Below, in pieces: positions 9,810-18,343 of a DNA stretch of 64,000 nucleotides (the first letter of the stretch is position 1; the number at the start of each line of letters is the position of its first letter). The notes under the pieces were generated by a model. It had not been told where the DNA came from. It saw only the letters and a list, made by a program, of their open reading frames with translations, and did no database searches. The translations under genes were made by a program, and so were the position numbers. The stretch is from Pacificibacter maritimus (GTDB taxonomy: Bacteria; Pseudomonadota; Alphaproteobacteria; Rhodobacterales; Rhodobacteraceae): contig NZ_RKQK01000001.1 in the NCBI RefSeq assembly GCF_003814915.1, positions 1,318,031 to 1,382,030 of the forward strand, written 5' to 3'.

Positions 9810-10331
9810 TTAATTCGCCGTGATAACAACCTCAACCACACCTTCGTCTACAAGCGTGATTTCATTGGTGCCTTCGGTGTGACCGATATCGTAACGGTTC
9901 AGCAAAACAGTGCCGCCACCCATTGAGATGTCGTAAACACCAGAAATCACAGAATCACCGTCAGTGTAGTCGCCTTTGGCGTAAAAGCGGATGACGTCAC
10001 CGAATAGGAACATGTCTGCAGAAGCTGTTTCGCCAGCCGCAATCAGAACACCGGGAGGGCCCGATTTACCAAGAACAGGGCCTGCAACTGCGTCTGGCAT
10101 TGTGCCATTCATTGGGCGGGGGTCACCTTCAAGGATTGTTGTGACAAACGCCTCGGACAGGCCGCCCTCTGGTGTGAACATGACGGGTGATGCTTTAACT
10201 GCGTCAACAACGATCAAGGGCGCAATTACGCCTTCGGCCATATTGTTGGTGACGGAAATATTGTAATCGTTTGCAGTTGCCGCTGAGGCCGCGCAAACAG
10301 CCAATGTTGCTGCTGTGATTAACGTCTTCAT
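9810..10331 (-). CDS. Secreted spondin-domain-like protein
   Basis: A 173-residue protein with a clear signal peptide (MKTLITAATLAVCAASAATA, cleavage after the last Ala). The mature part opens with NISVTNNMAEG and APLIVVD, resembling bacterial spondin-N-domain exported proteins, and ends in a beta-rich tail. Function is unknown; it should be periplasmic or exported. A Shine-Dalgarno GGGAGGAG lies just upstream on the minus strand. It is divergent from a TRAP substrate-binding gene across a 280-base AT-rich spacer. The domain call is from memory of sequence style and is only moderately sure. Confidence 0.6.
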   Translation of the reverse strand: MKTLITAATLAVCAASAATANDYNISVTNNMAEGVIAPLIVVDAVKASPVMFTPEGGLSEAFVTTILEGDPRPMNGTMPDAVAGPVLGKSGPPGVLIAAGETASADMFLFGDVIRFYAKGDYTDGDSVISGVYDISMGGGTVLLNRYDIGHTEGTNEITLVDEGVVEVVITAN

Positions 10332-10436
10332 GATGGTCTCCTCCCATTAGTGAAACTCCTGAGCCAGATTGAATTCTGACCATGAGTTTCTTGAACGCTG
10401 CTTGGACGTTATGCCAAGGACAATGCATTTAAAAAA

Positions 10437-10536
10437 CGGAATTGAAAAATACTATTCATTGACATTATCAATAAATAAGAAAGGATAGATATGCATTTAC
10501 AATACCAATACTATACATTCAATGAATTCAATTCCG
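10437..10536. promoter_or_regulatory. Nested dyad in AT-rich divergent promoter region
   Basis: The 280-base spacer between the spondin-like gene and the TRAP gene is markedly AT-rich and symmetric. The arm cggaattgaa (10437-10446) is inverted as ttcaattccg (10527-10536). Nested inside, attcattga (10454-10462) is inverted as tcaatgaat (10519-10527). This looks like operator half-sites around divergent promoters; which regulator binds is not shown. Confidence 0.45.
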
Positions 10537-10612
10537 AAACATGTGATATGGACGTAGGCTAAAATTCAAAAGGGCGACCCGTGGTCGTTTCAATTATTTC
10601 TGGGAGGAAAAT

Positions 10613-11632
10613 ATGCGCAAGAATCTAACTGCACTCTGTCTGGCCGCAGCAACGGCACTGACACCACTGGCAACATCAGCTGAGCGCCTTGTGTTTGGCA
10701 CAGGCAATGTTGTGATCCATCCGCTCAACGAACGCATTATGACCCCGTGGGCAGAGCGCGTGAACGCCGAAGCGAACGGCGCCGTTGACATCAATGTGCG
10801 TCACGGTCAGATGCTGGTAAACGGGGGGAACTACGTTGACCGTGTGCAAGACGATGTTGTCCAGATCGCCTTTGGGATGCTGGTTTTCAATCCTGGACGC
10901 TTCCCGCGGTCACTCGTTTCAACTGTGCCATTTATCGAAGGGTCAGCCGAAGCCAGCTCATTGGCCTACTGTAATCTATACGAGGCAGGTGCCTTTGATG
11001 ACGAATTGGACGATTTCCAGCCCCTTATGTTCGTCCCCTTCCCGCAGTCTTCAGCACATACCAATGGCGGCCCCTTGACGACAATGTCCGATCTTGATGG
11101 CAAAAAGATCATGGTTGGTAGCCCGATCGCCTCTGAAATCGTTTCAGCCTATGGCGGTGCGCCTTTGTCCATCATCCTGCCCGAGCAATATCAAGCTTTG
11201 CAGCGCAGCACTGCGGATGGCAACTTTATGACCTTCACCGCCTTCCCTGCGTTCAATCTTGATGAGGTGACTTCAGATCACCTTTTGGTGCCACTGGGTG
11301 GCGCAACTGGAATGGTCTTCATGGATCGTGAACGATTCGATGCCCTTTCAGATGAAGCAAAAACTGCACTTGGCGCGGATTCAGTCTGTGAGAGATCACG
11401 CGAAGCTGGGGCGGAAGTTGACCTTTGGGAAGCAGAATCGATGGCCTATGTGAAAGCTCAAGGGCACACAGTCAACGAAATTGATCCTGAAGAATTTGCA
11501 GCAATGCGTGACAATCTAGGCGAACGCATTTTCAAAACCTTTGCAGATCGCGCGCCTGATGGCGAAAATTTGCTCGCGGAGTGGATCGATGCAATTGACG
11601 CTGCACGTCGTGAGATCGGTGAAATCGAATAG
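10613..11632 (+). CDS. TRAP transporter substrate-binding protein (DctP family)
   Basis: A 339-residue periplasmic binding protein with a signal peptide (cleavage after TSA near residue 23) and a TRAP DctP fold: ERLVFGTG at the mature N-terminus, RVQDDVVQIAFG and the LDGKKIMVGSP region. In most DctP proteins this last region reads KIRVP and its Arg grips a substrate carboxylate; here Met167 stands in that place, so the ligand may be atypical. A good GGGAGGAAA ribosome site precedes the ATG. It lacks adjacent permease genes on its own strand; the fused TRAP permease gene at 12005-13954 is convergent with it and is the probable partner. Confidence 0.85.
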   Translation: MRKNLTALCLAAATALTPLATSAERLVFGTGNVVIHPLNERIMTPWAERVNAEANGAVDINVRHGQMLVNGGNYVDRVQDDVVQIAFGMLVFNPGRFPRSLVSTVPFIEGSAEASSLAYCNLYEAGAFDDELDDFQPLMFVPFPQSSAHTNGGPLTTMSDLDGKKIMVGSPIASEIVSAYGGAPLSIILPEQYQALQRSTADGNFMTFTAFPAFNLDEVTSDHLLVPLGGATGMVFMDRERFDALSDEAKTALGADSVCERSREAGAEVDLWEAESMAYVKAQGHTVNEIDPEEFAAMRDNLGERIFKTFADRAPDGENLLAEWIDAIDAARREIGEIE

Positions 11633-11662
11633 CATCACCTTCAATACATAAACGAGCAAGGC

Positions 11663-11690
11663 AAGGGCGTTCGAGCAATCGAGCGCCCTT
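11663..11690 (+). terminator. Hairpin terminator after TRAP binding-protein gene
   Basis: A 12-bp stem (aagggcgttcga against tcgagcgccctt, one G-U pair) with loop gcaa lies 30 bases after the stop codon. Only a short T-rich stretch follows. Confidence 0.6.
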
Positions 11691-11910
11691 ACTTTATGAA
11701 ACGCGGAGTTGAGAACTCTGAACTGCCCGCCCCGCGCCTGCGGCAGGGCCACTGCCTGAGAACGACGTCTACAAGCGCCAGCCAAGCATAGCACCCCTAA
11801 CGAGCCCCCCAATCAGCACAGTCCCTTTCGTCAACGCATTGCGCTACCTCCATCGAGGCAAGCACAGGTAAAGACCGCTAAAGGACGACCGCACAGACAA
11901 CGGGTGGTGT

Positions 11911-11940
11911 AAAAAAGAAAGGCGCCCCGAAAGGGACGCC
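11911..11940 (-). terminator. Terminator of the minus-strand TRAP/ring-cleavage operon
   Basis: Read on the minus strand, a GC-rich stem (ggcgtccc against ggggcgcc, imperfect) is followed by a long T-run (complement of aaaaaagaaa). It lies 65 bases beyond the stop of the fused TRAP permease gene. The remaining 11691-11910 stretch shows no gene. Confidence 0.7.
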
Positions 11941-12004
11941 AATCAAAGATCCAAGCGGCTAGCAGCCAAGGATCATATTTTACCAAGCTTTTACATGTGC
12001 TCAG

Positions 12005-13954
12005 CTACATCGTTGAAGGCAGCCACAGCGCAAGTGCAGGAAACGCCACAAGCAGAATGATCTTGATGAAATCCGCAACGATAAACGGGACAACGCCTTT
12101 CATCACAGTGCCAAGACGCACAGTCGGATCAATGCTTTTTATGATGAACAAGTTCATTCCAAACGGCGGTGTGATCATACCAATCTCGACCACAACCAGC
12201 ATCAAAATGCCCCAGAACAGCATGTCATAGCCCAGATCTAGAATGATCGGCGTGACGACTGGCAAGGTGATAATCATCACGCCAAAGCTGTCCATGATCG
12301 ACCCAAGCAACAGATAGATCACAATCAACAAGCCCAGAATAAAGATCGGCCGCGCGTCAATGCTGGCGATCCAAGCGCTGACCATATCAGGCGCGCCCCC
12401 GAGGTTGATAAAGAACGCGAACATCAGGCCACCAAAGATCAAGGCATAGATCATCGCAGTGGTTGCTGTGGTTTCCGAAAACACTTGAAGAATTGAATTG
12501 CGGTTCAACTTCCCGCGCATGAACGCAAGTGCAAAGGCACTGACAGCGCCAACGGCCGCACTTTCGGTCGCGGTGAACAAGCCCCCGTAGAGACCACCGA
12601 TGACGATGCCGAACATGGCAACAACAGGGAACGACCCTTTTAGGGCAGGCAATAGATCTGACAGGCTGCCAGAGTCTGCTTCTGGCGCGGAGCCAGGGTT
12701 GAGACGCACGACAGCGAAGACAGCAGCGAAATACAAAAACACAGCCAAAATCGCAGGAATCATCGCTGCAACGAAAAGGTCACCGATGGATGATTCAGTG
12801 AGCAAAGCGAACAAGATGATCACACCAGATGGAGGCACCAAAGCGCCCAAAGTGCCCCCAGCCGCGACGCTGGCTGTAGACAAAGTCGGCGCATATCCAG
12901 ACTTTTTCATAGCAGGCAATGCCATGCGGCCAAAGGTGGCAGAGGTTGCGATTGAATTCCCCGAAACGGCACCAAAGCCCGCGCAGCCTGCGATTGTGGC
13001 ATAGGCTAGGCCTCCACGAAAACGGCCCAGCATCGCGTTGCCAAGGCGGAAAAGGTCATCAGACACGCCCGCCACGACCGAGAAGGCGCCCATAATCAAG
13101 AACATCGGTAAAGTTGCTACTTGTTCGTTGCGCAAGAAATCAGCCGCGTCACCTGCGAAGGTATTCATCGACGCAGCTCCACCGACAAAGGCAACTGTAC
13201 CAGAAACCCCAATCATCGCGGTCACTGTGGCCAAGGGCAGCTGAAGAAGCACAGCCAACCAAAGCAGCACAAAGCCGATAATCGCAGCCAAGCCAGGGTG
13301 TGCGAAAACAAAGTCAGAAAACGCAGCAAAATCTAACACAGCCCATAGCGCTGTGCCGCCAGCCAACACGCCAAAGGCGACGACCAGAAACCAAACAATC
13401 AGCGAAGAACGCTGTGTTCCTTTTACGACCAAAGCGTCTTCTACATCTTGGATGATGTTGAAAACTTGAACAACAGCAGCTGCCCCCATGGCGAAACAGA
13501 TGCCAAAATATGTTGGTGCAAGCGGGAGTTGCAGCAAAGATGACGCTCGCCCTTGGTCATGATACCGCAACGCCAACCCGAAAAGTCGCCACGCCAGCAT
13601 GGCAAAAAAGGTAAACAACATAATCGAGCCTGCGACCTTGAGCCAAGCCGTCAGACGGGCCCCTGTCAAATGCGCCAACAGATCAATTTTAAGGTTCACA
13701 CGGCTTGCAGCACCAGCAGGCAGGGTCAATGCAATGGCGATTGCGAAAACAGCCGACATGATTTCGTTCAGGGCAAAGACTGAAACGCCGAACAACCAGC
13801 GGCCCAAAACATCGGCGACGATTGTCAGCGCGCCAAGCATAGCAACTGTGATGGAAATGATTGAAATCACGCCCGTTATTTTGTGCAACCATGCAAAACG
13901 CTTAGGCATATTTTGTTGCGCTTGTTTCATCTGTGATTCTCTTTCTGCAGACAT
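12005..13954 (-). CDS. TRAP transporter fused permease (DctQ-DctM)
   Basis: A 649-residue membrane protein in which a small DctQ-type domain (about residues 20-175, four hydrophobic segments, FALNEIMSAVFA) is fused to a large DctM-type domain (about 190-645, twelve or more segments). DctM marks are FGAVSGNSIATSATFG, ALVPPSGVIILFA, LLLGSIMDSFGVMIITLPVV and MITPPFGMNLF. It should import an organic or aromatic acid with a DctP protein. The start chosen (MSAERE) has GGAAGG upstream; a longer reading from 13990 overlaps the cyclase gene. It is the last gene of a four-gene minus-strand operon. Confidence 0.92.
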   Translation of the reverse strand: MSAERESQMKQAQQNMPKRFAWLHKITGVISIISITVAMLGALTIVADVLGRWLFGVSVFALNEIMSAVFAIAIALTLPAGAASRVNLKIDLLAHLTGARLTAWLKVAGSIMLFTFFAMLAWRLFGLALRYHDQGRASSLLQLPLAPTYFGICFAMGAAAVVQVFNIIQDVEDALVVKGTQRSSLIVWFLVVAFGVLAGGTALWAVLDFAAFSDFVFAHPGLAAIIGFVLLWLAVLLQLPLATVTAMIGVSGTVAFVGGAASMNTFAGDAADFLRNEQVATLPMFLIMGAFSVVAGVSDDLFRLGNAMLGRFRGGLAYATIAGCAGFGAVSGNSIATSATFGRMALPAMKKSGYAPTLSTASVAAGGTLGALVPPSGVIILFALLTESSIGDLFVAAMIPAILAVFLYFAAVFAVVRLNPGSAPEADSGSLSDLLPALKGSFPVVAMFGIVIGGLYGGLFTATESAAVGAVSAFALAFMRGKLNRNSILQVFSETTATTAMIYALIFGGLMFAFFINLGGAPDMVSAWIASIDARPIFILGLLIVIYLLLGSIMDSFGVMIITLPVVTPIILDLGYDMLFWGILMLVVVEIGMITPPFGMNLFIIKSIDPTVRLGTVMKGVVPFIVADFIKIILLVAFPALALWLPSTM

Positions 13955-13959
13955 GATCG

Positions 13960-14733
13960 TTAGCCTTCCAAAATAGCAACGGGTCGGCACCAGCCAGCAG
14001 AGCCTTTGGCGACCTTGACAGGTAGGGCGATGACCTCAAATCCAGTAGATGGCAATTGATCAAGATTTGCCAGTTTTTCCATATGGCAATAGATCGCGTC
14101 GGCGCCGGCTTTATGGCCTTCCCAAAAGATCGACCAATCGCCCGTTTCACGCGCACGCGCCGCCTGCCCCATCAAGGGCGGATCCCAACTCCATGCGTCA
14201 GTGCCGCAAACTTTGACACCGCGATCTGTGAGATAAAGTGTGGCTTCGCGTCCCATGCCGCAGCCTGTAGCAACATAGTCAGGATGCCCGTATCGCGCAC
14301 CAGCGGCTGTATTGATCAAAACGATATCGCCAGCTTCCAAGGTGTGGCCGATCCGCGCCAGTTCCGCTTCGACTTCGTCTGCTGAAATAGTATGGCCATT
14401 GGGGCGATCGCGAAAATCAAATTTCACACCACGACCAAAGCACCACTCTAACGGAACTTCGTCGATTGTGATGGCGCGTTCACCGCCATTCATTGTTGGA
14501 TGATAATGCCATGGCGCATCCATGTGGGTGCCGTTATGCGTTGTGATAACGCAGCGCTCGACTGCAGCGCCTGCGCCATCGCGCAAAGCCCCATCGGGTA
14601 GGCCGAACATCTCACTGAACTCAGCTGCGCCAGCTGCATGATCAACATAGGTGAGTTGCGGCGCCAAGGGTGGTGGATCAGATTGCACCTGATCCGTTAG
14701 GCTTACCGCCAAGTCAATAATCTTGCGTGGCAT
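13960..14733 (-). CDS. Cyclase family metal-dependent hydrolase
   Basis: A 257-residue member of the cyclase/kynurenine formamidase-like family (PF04199). The metal motif H-x-G-T-H-x-D is intact at residues 66-72 (HNGTHMD), followed by APWHYHP. Family members hydrolyse amides or lactones, including N-formylkynurenine and isatin. In this operon it lies between the Rieske protein and the TRAP permease genes, suggesting hydrolysis of a ring-derived amide or lactone. The substrate is not deducible. It ends 5 bases before the TRAP permease start. Confidence 0.85.
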   Translation of the reverse strand: MPRKIIDLAVSLTDQVQSDPPPLAPQLTYVDHAAGAAEFSEMFGLPDGALRDGAGAAVERCVITTHNGTHMDAPWHYHPTMNGGERAITIDEVPLEWCFGRGVKFDFRDRPNGHTISADEVEAELARIGHTLEAGDIVLINTAAGARYGHPDYVATGCGMGREATLYLTDRGVKVCGTDAWSWDPPLMGQAARARETGDWSIFWEGHKAGADAIYCHMEKLANLDQLPSTGFEVIALPVKVAKGSAGWCRPVAILEG

Positions 14734-14769
14734 TTTTTCTCCCCCGTAGTCCGCTGTGGCAGACTACTT

Positions 14770-15102
14770 TTATGCTCTTTCACCAAAGACCTGACCATCC
14801 TCCACAGTGATCAGCAGCGGCGTTAGCGCTTGTCCCAAACATGGTCCGATAACGCAAACGCCATCTTCAATCTGAAACAAGGCGCCATGGGCTGCACACA
14901 TGATGCGGTCCTTGGTGCCATTTAGAAATTCGTCTTTTTTCCAGCCCAGCGGTGCACGGTCGTAATGGGGGCAGTTATTGACATAGCCAAAAACTGTATC
15001 CCCCCGCCGTACAAGCAGCCCTTGATCGCGCCCTCGCGGCCCCGGCAAAACACCCTTGGAGCCGCCGTCTGGAATATCCGTCAAGGCGCACAAAAGCTGC
15101 AT
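14770..15102 (-). CDS. Rieske [2Fe-2S] ferredoxin-like protein
   Basis: A stand-alone 110-residue Rieske domain. The cluster ligands are Cys44-Pro-His46 and Cys69-x2-His72, the first pair separated from the second by 22 residues. It matches the ferredoxin components of ring-hydroxylating or related oxygenases, but no oxygenase large subunit or reductase is encoded in the window. The gene starts 10 bases after the extradiol dioxygenase gene, so it may feed electrons to, or reactivate, that enzyme or the FAD/P450 enzymes nearby. That role is inference. Confidence 0.88.
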   Translation of the reverse strand: MQLLCALTDIPDGGSKGVLPGPRGRDQGLLVRRGDTVFGYVNNCPHYDRAPLGWKKDEFLNGTKDRIMCAAHGALFQIEDGVCVIGPCLGQALTPLLITVEDGQVFGERA

Positions 15103-15111
15103 TGCTGCACC

Positions 15112-16044
15112 TTAACCTTTGCCGGGGGGCGGACCACCTGTTGGGGCCCACTTTTCGACATTTTCAAACAAGAACAACTGAGCGGCTTCTTTGCTCATGG
15201 GTACTTCGCGTTCGACCCACTCACCGTCATGTTTATCCATGTCTGCGTCATATTCAACATGTGTGCCCAAAGGCGAGTTGAAGTACCAGAACCAGTTTGA
15301 CCCGAATTTGTGACGCCCCGGCCCCCAAAAGCTTGCATAGCCTTTTTCGACCATACGCGAGCCTGCCAACATCAATTCTGTTGGGCCTTGCATGTGGAAC
15401 GCCAAGTGTTCGATGCCTTGCATGAAGGGCGGCGTTTGGATCATGAACAACACGTGGTGGTCGTCATTGGCCTGTGGGCGCAAGAACGGGCCTGTGTTGG
15501 TGAATTTATCGGTTACGACAAACCCCAAACGATCCGTATAGAAGCTGGCCATAACATCGATATCAGGCACGAAATACACGATGTGACTTAGGGTGCGTGG
15601 TCTTGCCTCTGCATCCTGATTAGATCCGATGACATTCGGAGCACGTCCAGGTGTTGCACCAGGCGAATTGATCAATTCTGCAGGCAGATCCAATTTGATA
15701 CGCTTCGTTATACGAAACGCGATTTCAAAACCCGCGTCGTCTTTCGTGCGCAACGTGCCGTCTTCGGCCTTTGCAACATCGCGGTCTTTGGACAGCTCTG
15801 CCTCGATTTCGTCAAGCGTTGCTTGATCTTCAACACCCCAGATCGTCAAGCGCAACAGGCTGGACGTTTTCAATGGAGCTGGCAAAGACGCGTCGTTTAC
15901 ATCGCGCACTGTCACTGCCGTTTTGTCGAGCGCTTCAAAGCGCCCCTCGCCTGCGTCAATCAAGCCGTAGTCGGCCAAAAACGTTGCGCAAGCGTCGATA
16001 TTGTCGACTCCAAATACCAATTCATCTGGACCAATTATACGCAT
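15112..16044 (-). CDS. Extradiol ring-cleavage dioxygenase (VOC superfamily)
   Basis: A 310-residue two-module VOC protein. The C-terminal module has a complete 2-His-1-carboxylate iron triad: His154 (TLSHIVYF), His213 (GIEHLAFH) and Glu264 (THVEYDAD). This predicts an active type I extradiol dioxygenase cleaving a catechol-like or hydroxyquinol-like ring. The start MRIIGP is preceded by GGGGAGG; the longer reading from 16122 has no ribosome site. It heads a minus-strand operon (dioxygenase, Rieske protein, cyclase, TRAP permease) divergent from a LysR gene. The aromatic substrate is unknown. Confidence 0.87.
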   Translation of the reverse strand: MRIIGPDELVFGVDNIDACATFLADYGLIDAGEGRFEALDKTAVTVRDVNDASLPAPLKTSSLLRLTIWGVEDQATLDEIEAELSKDRDVAKAEDGTLRTKDDAGFEIAFRITKRIKLDLPAELINSPGATPGRAPNVIGSNQDAEARPRTLSHIVYFVPDIDVMASFYTDRLGFVVTDKFTNTGPFLRPQANDDHHVLFMIQTPPFMQGIEHLAFHMQGPTELMLAGSRMVEKGYASFWGPGRHKFGSNWFWYFNSPLGTHVEYDADMDKHDGEWVEREVPMSKEAAQLFLFENVEKWAPTGGPPPGKG

Positions 16045-16190
16045 TAAGACCTCCCCTGTCGGCTTTTGTAGAAAGATGTATCGAAAGCTAACCCATCCAT
16101 AAAATTGTAAGATTTGATGCAATGCATTGATTGTTGAAATACATAAACTTTACGCTATTGTCTATATAGCTCACTTGGGAGGACGCAAGA
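16045..16190. promoter_or_regulatory. Divergent promoter region of the ring-cleavage operon and its LysR gene
   Basis: A 146-base AT-rich spacer containing the palindrome caatgcattg (16120-16129) and repeated ttga/tcaa-like half-sites. This is a typical place for the adjacent LysR regulator to bind. No experimental site is implied. Confidence 0.4.
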
Positions 16191-17096
16191 ATGAGATTTA
16201 AGAAACTCGATTTGAACCTATTGGTCGCCTTGGACCACATGATCGAATTACGGTCAGTATCCGCGGCAGCCGACAAAATGTTCATGAGCCAATCGGCCAT
16301 GTCCAATGCTTTAACGCGTCTGAGGGATTATTTTGATGACCCGCTATTGGTGCAAGTGGGACGTCGAATGGAAGTCACGCCGCGCGCAGAATCCATGCGC
16401 CTTGCGATTCGTGACATTCTTGTACGCATAGAGGCCACGATCGATTCTCAACCTGAATTTCGCCCAGAAGAATCCACACGCACCTTTAACCTGTTGCTGT
16501 CTGACTACAGCCTACGGGTTTTGATGCCGACTGTCTTTCGATTGATCGACTCACAAAGTTCGACCATCAAGTTGAATCTGCGCGCCCAAACAGAACTGCC
16601 GCAGGTTTTACTCGAGCGCGGCGAAATTGATCTTCTGATCTCTCCCGAGATGTTCATTTCTGATGATCACCCTGCCTCACTGTTATACCAAGACAACTAC
16701 GTTGTGGCGGCTTGGGCTGGCGGAAAATACGGCAACGTCACGATGGATCAAAAGATGTATGAAACGGCATCCCATGCGGTCATGGTGCCACCGAATGCGG
16801 CAAAGTCCTATGAATCCGCCCTTTTGGCGCTGGCTGGGATTGAACGGCAGATCGACGTTAAAACCTTTTCATTCACAAACCTACCGCATCTCATCACCGG
16901 CACAGATCGCGTTGCCACCATCCACGCACGCTTGGCCAAACTTGTCGCGCAACAAGCTGAACTGGTTACCTATCCCATCCCTGCCGATCTTCCGCCATTG
17001 CGACAAATGCTTCAGTGGCACGCTTACCGCGAGAATGATCCAGGTATCATTTGGTTGCGCGGCCTGTTGGAGCAAGCCGTCGCGGAGCTTGATTAG
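16191..17096 (+). CDS. LysR-family transcriptional regulator
   Basis: A 301-residue LysR protein. The N-terminal winged helix-turn-helix covers about residues 5-65 (LDLNLLVALDHM, SVSAAADKMFMSQSAMSNAL, RLRDYFDDPLLV) and resembles the NodD/PcpR/LinR branch. The rest is the effector-binding domain. It lies between two divergent catabolic gene sets and probably activates both in response to an aromatic substrate or intermediate. A GGGAGGA ribosome site precedes the ATG. Confidence 0.9.
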   Translation: MRFKKLDLNLLVALDHMIELRSVSAAADKMFMSQSAMSNALTRLRDYFDDPLLVQVGRRMEVTPRAESMRLAIRDILVRIEATIDSQPEFRPEESTRTFNLLLSDYSLRVLMPTVFRLIDSQSSTIKLNLRAQTELPQVLLERGEIDLLISPEMFISDDHPASLLYQDNYVVAAWAGGKYGNVTMDQKMYETASHAVMVPPNAAKSYESALLALAGIERQIDVKTFSFTNLPHLITGTDRVATIHARLAKLVAQQAELVTYPIPADLPPLRQMLQWHAYRENDPGIIWLRGLLEQAVAELD

Positions 17097-17189
17097 GTAT
17101 TCACAGGGTCGATAGTCGGGATTGCACCTTTCAATTTTCAAAATGCATCGCCAACTTCTATTTACCAGTAAAACGGGGAGGAATATTAC

Positions 17190-18311
17190 ATGACTGTAAC
17201 TTCGGCATTGATTATTGGCGGCGGTATTGGCGGCCTAACAGCAGGAATCGCTCTGCGACAAAAGGGGATTGCTGTCGACATCATCGAACGTGACCCCACT
17301 TGGTCCGTCTATGGCGTTGGTATTATCCAGCAGATGAACGTTGTTCGCGCCATGAATGATCTCGGTGTTCTTGAGAACTACCTGTCGCATTCCTACGGGT
17401 TCGATAGCACCACGCTTTTTGTTGGACCCGCTGGTGTTCAAGAGGCGAAATTCGACACGCCCAAGCTTGCTGGCCCAAACAACCCGTCAAACGCAGGCAT
17501 CCGCCGCCCAGATTTGCAAAAGGTTTTGGGCGAAGGCGCTAAAGCCAACGGGTGTAATGTGCGACTAGGCTTGACCGTCACAAATATGGATGACGATGGT
17601 GCTGGCGTTGACGTGACATTTTCGGATGGCACTACAGGGCGTTATGATATTGTTGTTGGCGCTGATGGTGTCTTTTCAAGCACACGCCAAGCGATCTTAC
17701 CCGATGCACCAAAACCGAATTACACAGGGCAGTGGGTATGGCGCTACAACCTGCCGCGCCCTGCAGAGGTCGATGGTATTCACATCTTCGCAGGCCCCTT
17801 CAACGGTGGTTTCGTTCCCATGCAAGAAGATCTGATGTATGTCTTCTTGCTCAGCGAAGAGCCTGACTCAAAACCCATCCCTGTCGAGGGATCCGCCGCA
17901 GCTATGGTTGCGCGCGCAAAAATGCCGCCGCCTCAATTTGCTGCGATTTTGGACCAGATCACGGATGACGCAGGCGTTGTTGCGCGTCCACTTGAAACCA
18001 TCTTCCTTGAAGGCGATTGGTCCAAAGGCCGTATCGTACTGATCGGCGACGCCGTTCACGCGTCTACACCTCAGCTTGCCCAAGGCGCTGGCATGGCCAT
18101 CGAAGACGGCCTTGTGCTTGCGGATGAATTGGCAAAAGCCGCAACACCAGAAGAAGCTTTTGCTGCTTACCGCACCCGTCGCATGCCGCGCGTTGCGCAT
18201 GTCGCTAAGAACTCTATTCGTATCGGCGATATGCAGATGGGCAAGATCGAGCCCTTCAATGTGGGTGAACTGACAGGCCAGACGATCGGCTTGATGGTTC
18301 AACCTATTTAA
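17190..18311 (+). CDS. FAD-dependent aromatic-ring hydroxylase
   Basis: A 373-residue class A flavoprotein monooxygenase. It has the Rossmann FAD motif GGGIGGLTAG at 9-18, the GADGVFSSTR (DG) motif and the second FAD motif LIGDAVHASTPQLAQGAGMAIED. Such single-component NAD(P)H enzymes hydroxylate phenolic acids, for example salicylate, 3-hydroxybenzoate or 6-hydroxynicotinate. It would prepare a substrate for the extradiol dioxygenase encoded across the LysR gene. The substrate is unassigned. It starts the plus-strand arm of the cluster with a GGGGAGGAA ribosome site. Confidence 0.88.
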   Translation: MTVTSALIIGGGIGGLTAGIALRQKGIAVDIIERDPTWSVYGVGIIQQMNVVRAMNDLGVLENYLSHSYGFDSTTLFVGPAGVQEAKFDTPKLAGPNNPSNAGIRRPDLQKVLGEGAKANGCNVRLGLTVTNMDDDGAGVDVTFSDGTTGRYDIVVGADGVFSSTRQAILPDAPKPNYTGQWVWRYNLPRPAEVDGIHIFAGPFNGGFVPMQEDLMYVFLLSEEPDSKPIPVEGSAAAMVARAKMPPPQFAAILDQITDDAGVVARPLETIFLEGDWSKGRIVLIGDAVHASTPQLAQGAGMAIEDGLVLADELAKAATPEEAFAAYRTRRMPRVAHVAKNSIRIGDMQMGKIEPFNVGELTGQTIGLMVQPI

Positions 18312-18343
18312 TTTTAAGACACATCTGAAAAGGACCAGTTGAT

